Below, piece after piece: positions 1 to 10,500 of a stretch of DNA of 64,000 nucleotides. This stretch comes from Lichina pygmaea. Its lineage: Eukaryota; Ascomycota; Lichinomycetes; Lichinales; Lichinaceae. The stretch is from NCBI GenBank assembly GCA_963422465.1, contig OY730172.1, positions 1,116,001-1,180,000 of the forward strand, given 5' to 3'. Within the stretch, counting starts at the first letter, position 1; the number at the start of each line of letters is the position of its first letter. Made by a program: the position numbers and the translations under genes. The notes under the pieces were generated by a model. The model saw only the letters and a program-made list of their open reading frames with translations. It did not search any database and was not told the DNA's origin.

Positions 1-1060
1 AGGGGGATTGGAATTATTCTTCTCTCAGCTTGAGCTTTACTACGGATTCAACGCCGCACAATTCCCTACGGAACAGGAGAAGGTGCTGTTCGCAGCTTCC
101 TACCTGGACGGACTGACATTTGCCTGGTTTAATGTCTACCTACGAGACTTCCTCGACAACAAGGAAGATCCCTCTAGCATGGAGACCATGACACGGCAGA
201 TCATTGGGAGATTCTCTACCTTCAAGACCCAGATGAAGAAGACCTTCGGGGTCATTGATGAAGAACGAGATGCGGAACAAAAGCTCCAAGCACTACAGCA
301 GACAGGGTCAGCATCAGACTTTGCGGTGAAGTTCTAACAGTTGTCAGTGAGGACACAATGGGGAGACAGTGCCTTGACGGCACTATTCTACCAAGCTCTC
401 AAGGAACAAGTCAAGGATGACATCGCACGAGGAGACTGACCCACCGACCTCAAGGATATGATTGACACAGCGGTACGCATCGACGACCGACAGTTCGAAC
501 GAGAACTCGAGAAGCAAGGCAAGCATGCAAGACCATAGGGCAAAAAGACAGCGCCAGCACAAGACAAGTACGGCTTGACACCCATGGAGATCGATGCAAC
601 AACACCACAGGCAACAAAGAAGAAAGAAACACGGAAGTGTTACAATTGCCAGAAGGTAGGACACCTCGCAGCCAACTGCCAAAGCAAGAAGAAGAAGGAA
701 GGCAAGGGTAAGCAGTTGAATGCCACCGGTGCCTGGAAAGGCAAGGGCATTCAGAAGCCACTGAGGGCTCCCAGAGGCACGCTACCCATGAACCGGTCAG
801 AAGCAACACTCCTCGGACAGGAGGACAATCTCAGACAGCACATCGAAAGACTGGAGAACGATCTGCAGAGGTCACTGGAGGACCTGCACGCAATCCAAGA
901 CCAGATCGATAAGGTTCATTGGGAGGATGACCTGATCTCCGAATTCGACACAACAGACTACAAGATTGACATAACCGGCATGCCACCAGTTCCCGAGACA
1001 CCACTACTCCGACAACAGGATGCGACCTTGTCGGAGGACGGCAAAGCAAGAGTGACGTGA
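1..1060 (+). pseudogene. gag (capsid/nucleocapsid) of element 1, 5' partial and broken
   Basis: This is the structural protein of the retrotransposon particle. The capsid part (LELFFSQLELYYGF... region) matches element 2 gag. A nucleocapsid zinc knuckle of the form C-x2-C-x4-H-x4-C (CYNCQKVGHLAANC) is encoded near 637-678, after a K/R-rich stretch. In-frame stops are at 335-337 (TAA), 437-439 (TGA), 536-538 (TAG) and 1058-1060 (TGA). Because reading resumes in the same frame after each stop, point mutation rather than frameshift explains the decay. A coiled-coil-like segment follows the knuckle (about 800-900). Confidence 0.88.
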
Positions 1061-1393
1061 TGGGTGGACGACACCATCAGCATCTCACAGCCCCGAGACA
1101 TCGCAGCGCAAGTGGACCATCACCAGGCTACGACACCAGCCTGCGGACGTCCTTATTGGAAAGGATGCGAGGACCACCACTGCAAGGAACATCTCCTAGA
1201 GAAAAGGAGAAGGCACTACTTCCCTGGCCCAGAATACCACAAGAAAGCCTGGAGCATCAAGCACCAGCTAAGCCAGCAAGGGAAAGAACGTGATGATTGC
1301 GGAGAAGACGCATGGGAGCTATGCTTCACTGAAAAATGCGAAAGACACACGGCAGAACACCAGGCTCAGGGCCTTGGTCGTTCAAAAAACTAG
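1061..1393 (+). pseudogene. Cys/His-rich repeat domain between gag and protease, element 1
   Basis: Immediately after the gag TGA the same frame stays open to 1391-1393. It encodes about 110 residues with two copies of W-x2-C-x4-C-x2-H (WKGCEDHHCKEH and WELCFTEKCERH). The first is followed by a H-x-FPG-x3-H segment. The same motif, with the FPG extension, occurs at the equivalent place in the family B elements 3 and 4. The spacing suggests metal binding and nucleic-acid or protein contact inside Gag-Pol. I do not recognise a named family. Function is inference; the motif is seen directly. Confidence 0.7.
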
Positions 1394-4300
1394 TAGTGCT
1401 CTTCAAATCCGGAGTCGGAAGAGCAGGCAAGACAACACTCCGGAGAGAAGGGGTCGAGCAGAGCCTCGACGCGACAGCCTGCAGTCCGCATTTTCGCATC
1501 AAGATGAGAGTCAACAGGCACCTGACAAACGCCATGATCGACTCTGGAGCTACTGGCAACTTCATGTCAGAAAGTTTTGCCAGGAAGCACAAGATCCCGA
1601 CTCAGGAAAAGAGGAATCCATACCAACTAATGGTAGTGGACGGGACACCACTCTCCAACGACCAAGGACAAGTGATGAAGGAGACCAAGAACCTATGACT
1701 GTGTGTCGACGGTACGACAATCAGATCAGAAGAATTCAACTTGGTCCAGATACCACATGAAGTTATATTGGGTCTTCCGTGGTTGGAAAGTCAAAACCCA
1801 AGGATCGACTGGAAAAGAAGGCACCTAGTCTTTCCGAAGAGGAGTCTGGCAACTCGAGCAGAGCCAGAGAAAGTGAGAATCAAAGAGATCTTATATACAG
1901 GGTGGAAGAAGCACCACCGGCGAGGGCGAGCCTATGTGGCTTGGATGAAGCCCTGAAACCATCAACTTTGCACCACGCATGACACCGTGGGCGAGACTCA
2001 GGCACCGCAGCTGCCAAGTGAGTATAAAGACTACCAGGAGATGTTTGGTGAGGAAGCGGTCGCGACGCTACCAGAACACCAAGAGTGGGATCACGAAATT
2101 CTGCTGGAAGACAGAAAGAAACCCACACATGGCCCTATTTACACTCTATCAGCAAAGGAGCTTGAGGCCTTAAGAGATTACCTGGACGAGAACCTAGCGA
2201 AAGGGTTCATAAGACCTTCAACATCACCGGCCGGATACCTGATATTGTTTGTGCCAAAGAAGGACAGCAAATTACGACTGTGTGTCGACTACCGGCAGCT
2301 TAATGCGATCACGATTAAGAATCGCTACCCGCTACCGTTAATATCGGAAATCCAGGACTGAATCCAAGGAGCCAAGTGGTTTACCAAGTTCGACATCCGA
2401 GGCGCTTTCAACCTGGTTAGGATGAAAGATGGTGAAGAATGGAAGACAGCCTTTCGTACAAGGTACAGGCATTACGAGTATACTGTTATGCCATTCGGCC
2501 TTACAAATGCACCGGCGATGTTCCAATCACTTATTAACACCATCCTCCGACAATACCTGGATATATTTGTTACCGCTTATATCGACGATGTCTTGGTTTA
2601 CACCAATGGAACCCTGGAGGAGCACAGACAGCATGTCAAGAAGATCCTATATGCGCTCCAAGAAGCAGGAATGAGGTTACGCCTTGATAAGAGCGTCTTC
2701 CACGTGAAAGAAGTGGAATATTTGGGGTTGATCCTGACGACAGAAGGAATCTGTATGGACGATACAAAGATCACAGCAGTACGAGACTGGCCAACACCCA
2801 AAAACCTCAAAGAAGTCCAATCCTTCCTGGGATTTGCGAACTTCTACCGACGATTCATCAAGGAGTACTCGAGGACAGCAGCACTCTTGACTGAACTAAC
2901 AAAGAAGGAAGAAACCTTCACATGGGGGAACAGCCAAGAGAGAGCGTTCCAGGAGCTGAAAGAGAAGTTCACCTCCGCACCCATACTGGCATCATTTGAT
3001 CCCGGACGGCGGATCATCATGGAGACAGATGCCTCGGACCAAGCACTTGGATCTTGCTTGTGTCAACCAGACACCGAAAACCGCCTACACCCTGTTGCAT
3101 ACTGATCGAGAAAGTTCTCTGGCCCAGAACTCAGGTACGATGTTCATGACAAGGAGTTGTTAGCGATTGTCGACGTATTCCAGGAGTGGAGACCTTACCT
3201 GGAAGGAGCAAAGTACACAGTGGACGTGTACTCAGACCACAAGAATTTGGCTTACTTCACAACAACGAAGAAGCTAAACAGACGACAAGTCTGATGGGCG
3301 GAGCTTTTAGCTTCATACGACTTCCAGATCTTCTATCGAAAAGAATCAGAAAACACACGAGCGGACGCGCTTAGCAGACGGCCTGATATGACGACAGACA
3401 ACACGACAGAAGAGCGCCCAATCCTAGTGACAAAAGGACAAACTCTGGTCTACGCTCAACCTCAGTTAGCGAGAACTGAAGAAATAGGTGCACTCCTGAC
3501 TCTAGGCCACAACGTTGCGGCCACAAACAAGGAAGAAGTGCCAGAGAGCACACAAGAGGACGTGATTCGACAACATCACGATGGACCTCTACACGGACAT
3601 CCTGGGCAAGACAAGACCCTGGAAAAGATCCGGAGACGTTACCACTTCAACAGAATGAAGCGGAAAGTGACGGAATTTATTCGCAACTGCGAAGAGTGTG
3701 CGAAAAACAAACCGTCACGCCACAAACCCTATGGAGAGAGTCAACAAATGGACCTCCCAGAAGTGGCTTGGGATACCATCACAATGGATTTTGTGGTGAA
3801 GCTGCTGAGGTCAGAGGACCCGGTAACAAAGGTGAAATATGACAGTATCTTGGTGGTTGTTGACAAACTCACCAAATACGCTCACCTGATCCTGTGGCGA
3901 GAGACAGGAACAGCGAGCGAACTCGCCAATGTCCTGCTCAAAGAATTGGTTAGCCAGTGAGGGCTACCCACGAAGATTATCTCGGATCAAGACAAACTCT
4001 TCACCTCGAAATTCTGGAACACGTGGACAAGACAGCTAGGGATAGACACGAGGATGTCTACTGCCTACCATCCACAAACAGACAGACAAACTGAGAGAAC
4101 AAACCAGACAATGGAACAGTACCTACGCCACTACGTCAACCACCGACAGGACGATTGGGTAGAACTGCTACCAATGGCTCAGTTTGCGTACAACAATCAG
4201 CAACACAGCGTGACAGGCATGACACCGTTCTTTGCGAACTACGGCAGAAACCCCCGCTGGGAAGCGATGGCGGCTGGAAGTGGCACTTCAACGAACGTCA

Positions 4301-4905
4301 AAAAACTCACTGCTATGCATGAGGAAATGAAGACTGCAATTGAATCCGCACAAAAGACAACAAGCCACCGCCTAAACAGCAAAAGGTTGAAGGGACCAAC
4401 CCTGGAGAGGGGGGATAAGGTCTATTTGTCAACAAAAAACCTGCGCTCGAAGCGACCGAGCAAAAAGCTGGATTATGTACGAATCGGACTGTTTGAGATT
4501 GAGAAGCGCACTGGAGAAGTCAACTACCGACTGAGACTGCCAAAAAAGGCACGGATACACCGAGTATTCCATGTCTCGCTGCTTGAGCCAGCACCCAGTG
4601 ACGCAGCAATCAAAACAGAATGGCACTTCAAGGATGACAAAGAAGAGTACGATGTTGAAAGGATCCTAGACAGCCGGAGAAGCGGACGGAAAATCGAATA
4701 CCTGGTCAAGTGGTTAGGGTATGACAATAAGGAGAACTCGTGGGAACCCACCGAGAACTTCAGCCCTGCGACGAACAAGAAACTGCGGAGTTTCCACCGA
4801 CAAAACCCGCAGAAGCCAGGATCGATGGAGACAAAGGCCCGAGAGAAGCCAAAGCCTCCGAAGAGAAGAAGTCCTCCAAAGGCGGTGGGGACTCCACACG
4901 TGTAG
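1336..4905 (+). pseudogene. pol (protease, RT, RNase H, integrase, chromodomain) of element 1
   Basis: Domains in order: aspartic protease with the D-S-G-A-T active site (Asp codon 1540-1542); reverse transcriptase with intact YIDD at 2578-2589; RNase H (ETDASDQALGSCL near 3020, then DKELLAIV and SDHKNLAYF); integrase with an H-H-C-C zinc region near 3570-3710 and the DDE core; and a C-terminal chromodomain at about 4645-4790 (YDVERIL...EYLVKWLGYDNKENSWEP). Stops at 2359-2361, 3103-3105, near 3293 and at 3958-3960 plus frame changes make it a pseudogene. The last 146 bp overlap the antisense ORF. The chromodomain places the element among the chromoviruses, whose integrases are often guided by heterochromatin marks. 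Confidence 0.92.
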
Positions 4906-5290
4906 CCTCCTGCTCGAGATCCTCCTGATCCTTGATCGCAGCAAGCTCACACTTGATGGCCTCACCCTCCTTCTTGGACAACACACCCAACTGACGACGG
5001 AGACGAAGTTTGCGAGGAAGGAGAACAGACTCCTGCTCCTCAATCTCCTTCAGTTGAGCCTTGAGCTGAGTGCGCTCAAGCTCCATCTTCTCCCACTCCG
5101 ACTCCGCAAGATGGAGATCGCAACGGCGACCCTTCTCAAGGCACTGACCGCAAAATGTGGACTCTGAACTGACGACACACTTGGCACGGTCACGACGACA
5201 TGCGCTGCATGAAACTTTGGATACCTTGCCCATCTTGCCAACACGAGAACTGAGGACTCCACAACAATTAACACGAGATGTCCGGGTCAT
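4760..5290 (-). CDS. Antisense accessory gene of element 1: Zn2Cys6 + coiled-coil protein
   Basis: An uninterrupted 176-residue ORF runs against gag-pol. Cys28, 31, 38, 47, 50 and 57 form C-x2-C-x6-C-x8-C-x2-C-x6-C, exactly the fungal Zn(II)2Cys6 spacing. Loop 1 is basic (RRDRAK), as in Gal4-type DNA-binding clusters. A heptad-like charged helix follows (about 66-125), then an acidic/Ser tail with LEDFFSSEALASL. The ATG at 5288-5290 lies 53 bp from the 3' LTR, and the stop lies inside the pol ORF (146 bp overlap). Element 2 has a clear homologue, and family B elements have a diverged one in the same place. It is the one long frame here without stops although gag-pol is riddled with them. A regulatory DNA-binding role is inference. 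Transcription would need an LTR antisense promoter. Confidence 0.8.
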   Translation of the reverse strand: MTRTSRVNCCGVLSSRVGKMGKVSKVSCSACRRDRAKCVVSSESTFCGQCLEKGRRCDLHLAESEWEKMELERTQLKAQLKEIEEQESVLLPRKLRLRRQLGVLSKKEGEAIKCELAAIKDQEDLEQEATRVESPPPLEDFFSSEALASLGPLSPSILASAGFVGGNSAVSCSSQG

Positions 5291-5342
5291 GGTAAGAGAA
5301 GCGAGAGGATCTGGGGACAGAACCTTTGGAGGGAGGGGATGG

Positions 5343-5755
5343 TGTTAAGGCCCAGGCCGGAACAGCTGAGCTGACCGAAGCGAGTGTACAGAGGTACACG
5401 GAACAATGTTCACCCAACCCGGTGGACAAGGTGGACGATGTGTAACCAGCTCGTCCAGCTCGTCCACAGGAACAATGTTCACCCGACCCGGTGGACAAGG
5501 TGGACGATGTGTAACCAGCTCGTCCAGCTTGTCCACGCAGAAAGCTGATACCCCTCGGGAGGACCCCCCCCCCTCAGGCTCCTGTATATAAGAACCCAGA
5601 TAGCCGGAGAGAATAGCTCTCCAGGCTGAACGCACATTACGAGCGACAATAGCAAGAGAGTTACCCCACTTGCTATTCATCTATTGAGTCCCTGCCCTCC
5701 TCGGTCGAAGACAGGACCACCCACATTCTGTGTGAACATGGACTGGCCTTTAACA
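5343..5755 (+). repeat. 3' LTR of element 1 (family A, 413 bp)
   Basis: It starts TGTTAAGGCC and ends CTTTAACA, so the ends are inverted repeats, and it matches the element 2 LTRs in the opposite orientation. Inside are two tandem copies of a roughly 64-bp unit (about 5405-5535). Each holds GGACGA...TCGTCC dyads around 'gtgtaaccagc'. Confidence 0.88.
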
Positions 5756-5805
5756 CACTAATCTTTCCATCTGGGAAGTTGGGGTTGGTTGCTCCTGAGG
5801 TACTC
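5756..5805 (-). pseudogene. 5' end of a family B gag, cut by element 1
   Basis: Read on the minus strand, the ATG at 5803-5805 starts MSTSGATNPNFPDGKI, identical to the gag start of elements 3 and 4. The rest is removed from view by element 1, which inserted about 16 codons into gag. Only this stub and the adjoining 5' LTR lie in the window. Confidence 0.85.
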
Positions 5806-5825
5806 ATCCTTGAGGGTCTTCAAAG

Positions 5826-6419
5826 TGTTGCAGTCCATACTGTACTGTCCTATCCAAGTATAGGATTAGGGTGAGAGGTGGAAGGCAGTTTGGTTCTCGC
5901 AGGAGAGGAGTGTCAAGGAGCGCGAAGGGGTTTGGTGGAACGTGGTGGTGGTGACACCTGATCAACAGCTTCGTACAAAAGGATTGTATTGAAGTAGATC
6001 TAGTTGTCTGGATCACAACATGAGTTGAAGACGATTGTTCCATAGGGGAACTATCGCCAGACTATATAGTGCCCAGTTTGTGAGCAGAGTGAGCTCTGCT
6101 CACTTTGCTCACTTTTCATGCATGCTGCAGTGAGCTGGGTGAGCTCTGCTCACTTTGCTCACTTTTCATGCACGCTGCGGCAAGCTGGGTGAGCTCTGCT
6201 CACTTTGCTCACTTTTCATGCACGCTGCGGTGAGCTGGGTGAGCTCTGCTCACTTTGCTCACTTGTTCGTGCATATGCATGCTGTGGCGAGCACCCCCTG
6301 GTTTGTCTCGCCAGTCACGTGACCAGTTCCCGTGTCACGCTGTCTGGTACTTCTGTCCAGTATCCTGTCTGCTGCTTTCTGTGAGTATATAAAGACTGTG
6401 TTTCTCCTGGGTTGTAACA
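5826..6419 (-). repeat. 5' LTR of a family B1 element (594 bp)
   Basis: On the + strand it reads TGTTGCAG...GTTGTAACA, the reverse complement of the element 3 LTR. It contains CTATATAG at about 6062 and, on the U3 side, three to four ~60-bp units (6070-6290) built on 'gagctctgctcactttgctcac'-type dyads. It is followed by the gag stub at 5805, so it is the 5' LTR of an element oriented to the left. The right flank 'aagga' would be its target duplication; the partner copy is off-window. Confidence 0.85.
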
Positions 6420-6482
6420 AAGGACTACTTGTTTTCTGACTCTGGAGTAGTCTTAACAGTGGCAGACTTAGTGGTGGTCATG
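6420..6482 (-). pseudogene. 3' end of family C gag, separated from the rest by element 2
   Basis: When element 2 and one TSD copy (tcatg) are removed, this segment joins 13102-13727 in frame. It completes the gag C-terminus as a short T/K/S-rich tail ending in TAG at about 6425. The family B1 LTR then starts 6 bp beyond the stop, so any pol of family C would lie further left, outside the window. Confidence 0.6.
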
Positions 6483-6906
6483 TGTTAAAGGCTGGGCCAG
6501 GTTCACGCAGAAGGCAGTTCGGTCTTGCTGCTTCGCAGGGTGGATTCTAGACAGGGACTCGGTAGAGGAATAGACAGGTGGGGTAACTCTCCTGTGCTAT
6601 TGTCTCAGTATGATGTGTGCATTGGTGTTCAGCCTGGAGAGCTAATCCCTCCAAGCCCTTTGGGGGGTCTTTATACAGATGCCCTGAGGGGGGGGTCTCC
6701 TTGAGGAGTATCATCCTTTTGTGTGGACAAGCTCCTCGCTTAGAGACTGCTTGTCCACTGGACAAGCTCCTCGCTTAGCTCCTACTCATCCACCAGACAA
6801 GCTTCTCACTTAGCTCCTGCTTGTCCACCAGGTCAGTCGGATATTGTTCTGCATGACTAACACTCCTCCCTTGCTTACCTGAGCTGTTCCGGCCTAGGCC
6901 TTAACA
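6483..6906 (-). repeat. 3' LTR of element 2 (424 bp)
   Basis: It runs TGTTAAAGG to CCTTAACA. It differs from the 5' copy mainly at former CpG sites: GGACGAG in the 5' copy is GGACAAG here, and CTCGTCC is CTTGTCC or CTCATCC. Confidence 0.9.
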
Positions 6907-6967
6907 CTATCCTCTCTCTCCAAGAGTTCTGTCCCCAGATTCTTTTTGTTCCTGCTTCTCTTTTGTC

Positions 6968-7540
6968 ATGAACTGAGACCAGACAACTTGAACTTGTCAT
7001 CACAGTTTTCTTTCTTGTTGTATTGGCAAAATAGGCAAGAAATCAAAAATCACATGTAGTGCTTGTCATCACAACCACGCCAAGTGTGTCGTGAGCTCTG
7101 CATCATCTTTTTATTGTCAGTGTGTTGAGAAGGGTTGTCACTGCGACCTTCATCTCTCGGAATCAGAATAGAAGAAGATGGAACTTGAGTGTGAGCAGCT
7201 CAAGGCTCAGCTGCGAGAGACTGATGACCAATTGTTGAAGTTGCTTCCCCAGCAGATCTGCCTCCGCTGGCAGCTGGGTCATCTCTCTCAGAAAGAGGCT
7301 GATGCCATCTGTCGTGAGCTGTCAGCCATCAAGGATCAAGAGTCCCTCAATGCTCAGGAGCAGGAGACTCTCCATGTTATTCGTGAACAGGAGGCCAGTC
7401 AGACTGCTGCTTCTCTGTCCTTTGAGGACATCTTCTCCTCAGAGACTTTGGCTCCTCTCAAGCTGTTGTCACTGTTGGACCTGGTTGCTGCGGGTTTGCT
7501 CAGTGGTAATCCACCAGCTTCTGGTTCATCGTGGGGCTGA
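6968..7540 (+). pseudogene. Antisense Zn2Cys6 + coiled-coil gene of element 2, with stops
   Basis: The frame is homologous to the antisense gene of element 1. An ATG at 6968, 62 bp inside the LTR, is followed by in-frame TGA codons (6974-6976, 6989-6991). Then comes the conserved IGKIGKKSKIT lead-in and a cluster C-x2-C-x6-C-x9-C-x2-C-x6-C starting at 7055. TAG near 7169 stands where element 1 has Trp (TGG). From 7178 the frame is open for 120 residues: the coiled-coil helix, the FEDIFSSETLAPL segment and a SGSSWG end. The C-terminus lies against the chromodomain end of pol. All defects are of the TGG-to-TAG/TGA kind expected from C-to-T decay. Confidence 0.82.
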
Positions 7541-10500
7541 AGTTCTTGGTTGGTTCCCACAAATTCTCCTCTTTGTCAAATCCTAACCACTTCACCAGGT
7601 ACTTGATTTTCTGTCTGTTTCTTCAGCTATCCAGAATCCTTTCAACATTGTACTCTTCTTCATCATTCTTGAAGTTCTATTCTGTTTCAATCTCTGCGTC
7701 GCTGGGTGCTGGTTCAAGCAGCAAGACATGGAATACTCAGTGTATCCTTGCTTTTCGTGGTAGTCTCAATCAGTAGTTGACCTTCCCAGTGCGCTTCTCA
7801 ATTTTGAATAGTCTGATTTGTACGTGATCCAGCTTTTTGCTTGGTCACTTCAAGCGCAGGTTTTTTGTTGATAGGTAGACCTTATCTCCTCTTTCCAGGG
7901 TTGGTCCCTTCAACTTTTTGTTGTGCAGTCGGTGGGCGGTAGTGTTCTGGGCACAGTCAATTGTTGTTTTTATTATCTTGTGCATAGTAGTGAGTTTATC
8001 AACATTGACAATATTGCCTCCTGCTATTGCCTGCCATCAGAGGTTTCTTCCGTAGTTCACAAAGAACAGTGTTGTCCCTGTCACACTGTGTTACTGGTCG
8101 TTGTACGCAAACTGTGCTATTGGTAGCAGTTCCACCCAGTTGTCTTGCTGGTGGTTGATGTAGTGTTGTAAATACTGCTCCATCGTCTGGTTTGTCTGCT
8201 CAGTTTATCTGTCAGTCTGTGGGTGGTAGGCTGTTGACATCCTTGTATCAATACCAAGTTGCCTTGTCCACGTGTTCCAGAATTTCAAGGTGAAGAGTTT
8301 GTCTTGATCTGAGATGATTGTTTTTGGTAGCCCTTGGTGGCTTACCAACTCTTTGAGTAGGACACTCGCAAGTTTGTTTGTGGTTCCTGACTCTTTCCAT
8401 GAGACCAGGTGGGCGTATTTAGTGAGCTTGTCAACGACCACCAAAATGCTATTGTATACTATCTTTGTTGCTGGGTCTGTTGACTTTGGCAGCTTGACCA
8501 CAAAATCCATTGTGATAGTTTCCCATAGTGCCTCGGGTAGGTCTATTTGCTGTGCCTGCCTGTAGGGCTTGTGTCTTGATGGTTTGTTCTTCGCACACTG
8601 TTTGCAGTTGCGAATGAACTCTGTCACCTTGCACTTCATTCTGTCAAAGTGGTAGTTCCTTTGGATTTTCTCCAAGGTTTTATCTTGCCTGGGGTGTCTG
8701 TGCAAAGGTCTGTCATGGTGCCTCCGGATCACCTCCTCTTGTGCTCTTTCTGGCACAATTTCCTTTTTGTTTGCCACCTTGTGGCCAAGGGTAAGGAGTG
8801 GACTCTTTGTTTCAGTTGTTGCCAGTTGGGGTTGGGCATAGACCAGAGTTTATCTTTTTGTTGTTAGGATTGGGTGTTTCTCTGTTGTTTTTTTGTCTAT
8901 CAGGTCTGGTCGCCTGCTGAGTGCGTCCACTCAAGTATTTTCAGTGCTCTTCCAGTAGAGAATTTAGAAGTTGTATGATGCTAACAACTCTGCCCATCAA
9001 ACTTGTCATCAGTTTAGCTTCTTTGTTGTTGTGAAGTAAGCTAAGTTCTTGTAGTCTGAGTACATGTCCACTGTGTATTTTGCCCCCTCCAAGTAAGGCC
9101 TCCATTCTTGGAATGTGTTGACAATTGCTAACAATTCTTTGTTGTGAACATCATACCTCAGTTCTGGGCCAGAGAACTTTCTTGATCAGTACACGACAGG
9201 GTGTAAGCAGTTGTCAGCGTCTGGTTGACACAAGCAGGATCCCAATGCTTGGTCTGAGGCATCAGTCTCCAAAATAATCCTCTTCTCAGGGTCAAATGAT
9301 GCCAAAATAGGTGTGGAGATGAATTTGTTCTTCAACTTCTGGAAGGCCACTTGTTGGCTCTCCCCCCACCTGAAAGATTTGTTCTTTCTGGTTAACTCTG
9401 TCAAGGCTGCTGCTGTTCTTGAGTAGTCCTTGATGAATCATCGGTAGAAGTTTGCAAATCCTAGGAAGGATTGTACTTCTTTGAGGTTTTTGGGTGTTGG
9501 CCAGTCTTGTACTACTGCTGTCTTTGTGTTGTCTATTCAGATTCCTTCTATTGTTAGGATCAACCCCAAATATTCCACTTCTTTCAAGTGGAAAACACTC
9601 TTATCAAGGTGTAACTTCATGCCTGCTTTCTGGAGCGCATGTAGGATCTTCTTGACATGCTGTTTATACTCCTCCAAGGGGTGGCATGGTGTAGCGGGAA
9701 GCTGGTGAGAGTTTCCCACTACGTGGCACCCATGACCCGGAACTAGTAGTGTCAGGCCTGGAGAACCTGACTAAACTAGTCGTCAGTTCGAATCTGACCC
9801 ACCCCACATTCTGCCACAAAAATCCCCGAGATTTATAGAACTTGTCTAAGATGTACTCCTCGCAAGATGTATGAAAACCCCCAAGAAATAGCTCACCCAA
9901 TATCTGTCAAGATCCACAAAACTCTTATTACTGTGGTTTTCCTATTTCCCCTACAGGGTTTGGGGTTTTCCCACAGTACATACACTACAAACCACAGGGT
10001 GTACGGTAAATGCGTGAGGTCCCCGAGTCAAGTCTACCAGAGACAAAAATCCTTCAAGAAGTTCTGCATGGCTTAACAGCCAAATCAGTGTAAGAATCAA
10101 ATCAAATCAAAATACTCCTCCAAGATTCCATTGGTGTATACCAAGACGTCGTTGATGTAGGCGGTGACAAATATGTCCAGGTATTGTCGGAGGACAGCGT
10201 TAATAAGTGATTGGAATATTGCCGGTGCATTTGTAAGACTGAATGGCATCACAGTATACTTGTAGTGCCTGTACCTTGTACGAAAGGCTGTCTTCCATTC
10301 TTCGCCGTCTTTCATCCTAACCAGGTTGAAAGTACTTCGAATATCAAACTTGGTAAACTATCTGGCTCCTTGGATCTGGTCTTGGATTTCCGATACCAAT
10401 GGCAGCAGGTAACAGTTTTTCACTGTGATCGCATTTAGCCGCTGATAATCAACACATAATCGAAGTTTGCTGTCTTTCTTTAGCACAAACAATATCAGGT

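Larger units (their letters stand above)
1..5755 (+). mobile_element. Element 1: Ty3/gypsy chromovirus, family A, 5' end off-window
   Basis: The order gag, Cys/His domain, protease, RT, RNase H, integrase, chromodomain, antisense ORF and 3' LTR runs on the + strand. The window opens inside gag, about 45 residues after the start as judged from element 2. The 3' LTR ends at 5755 and abuts the start of a family B gag, so element 1 inserted into that older element. The 5' LTR and left target duplication are off-window; the right flank reads cacta. Many stops break the polyprotein, so it is not autonomous. Confidence 0.93.

Noticed and set aside
9664-9900. Minus-strand ORF containing VRFELTTSL
   Set aside because: This peptide is the antisense translation of a tRNA T arm; the DNA is the SINE-1 head.
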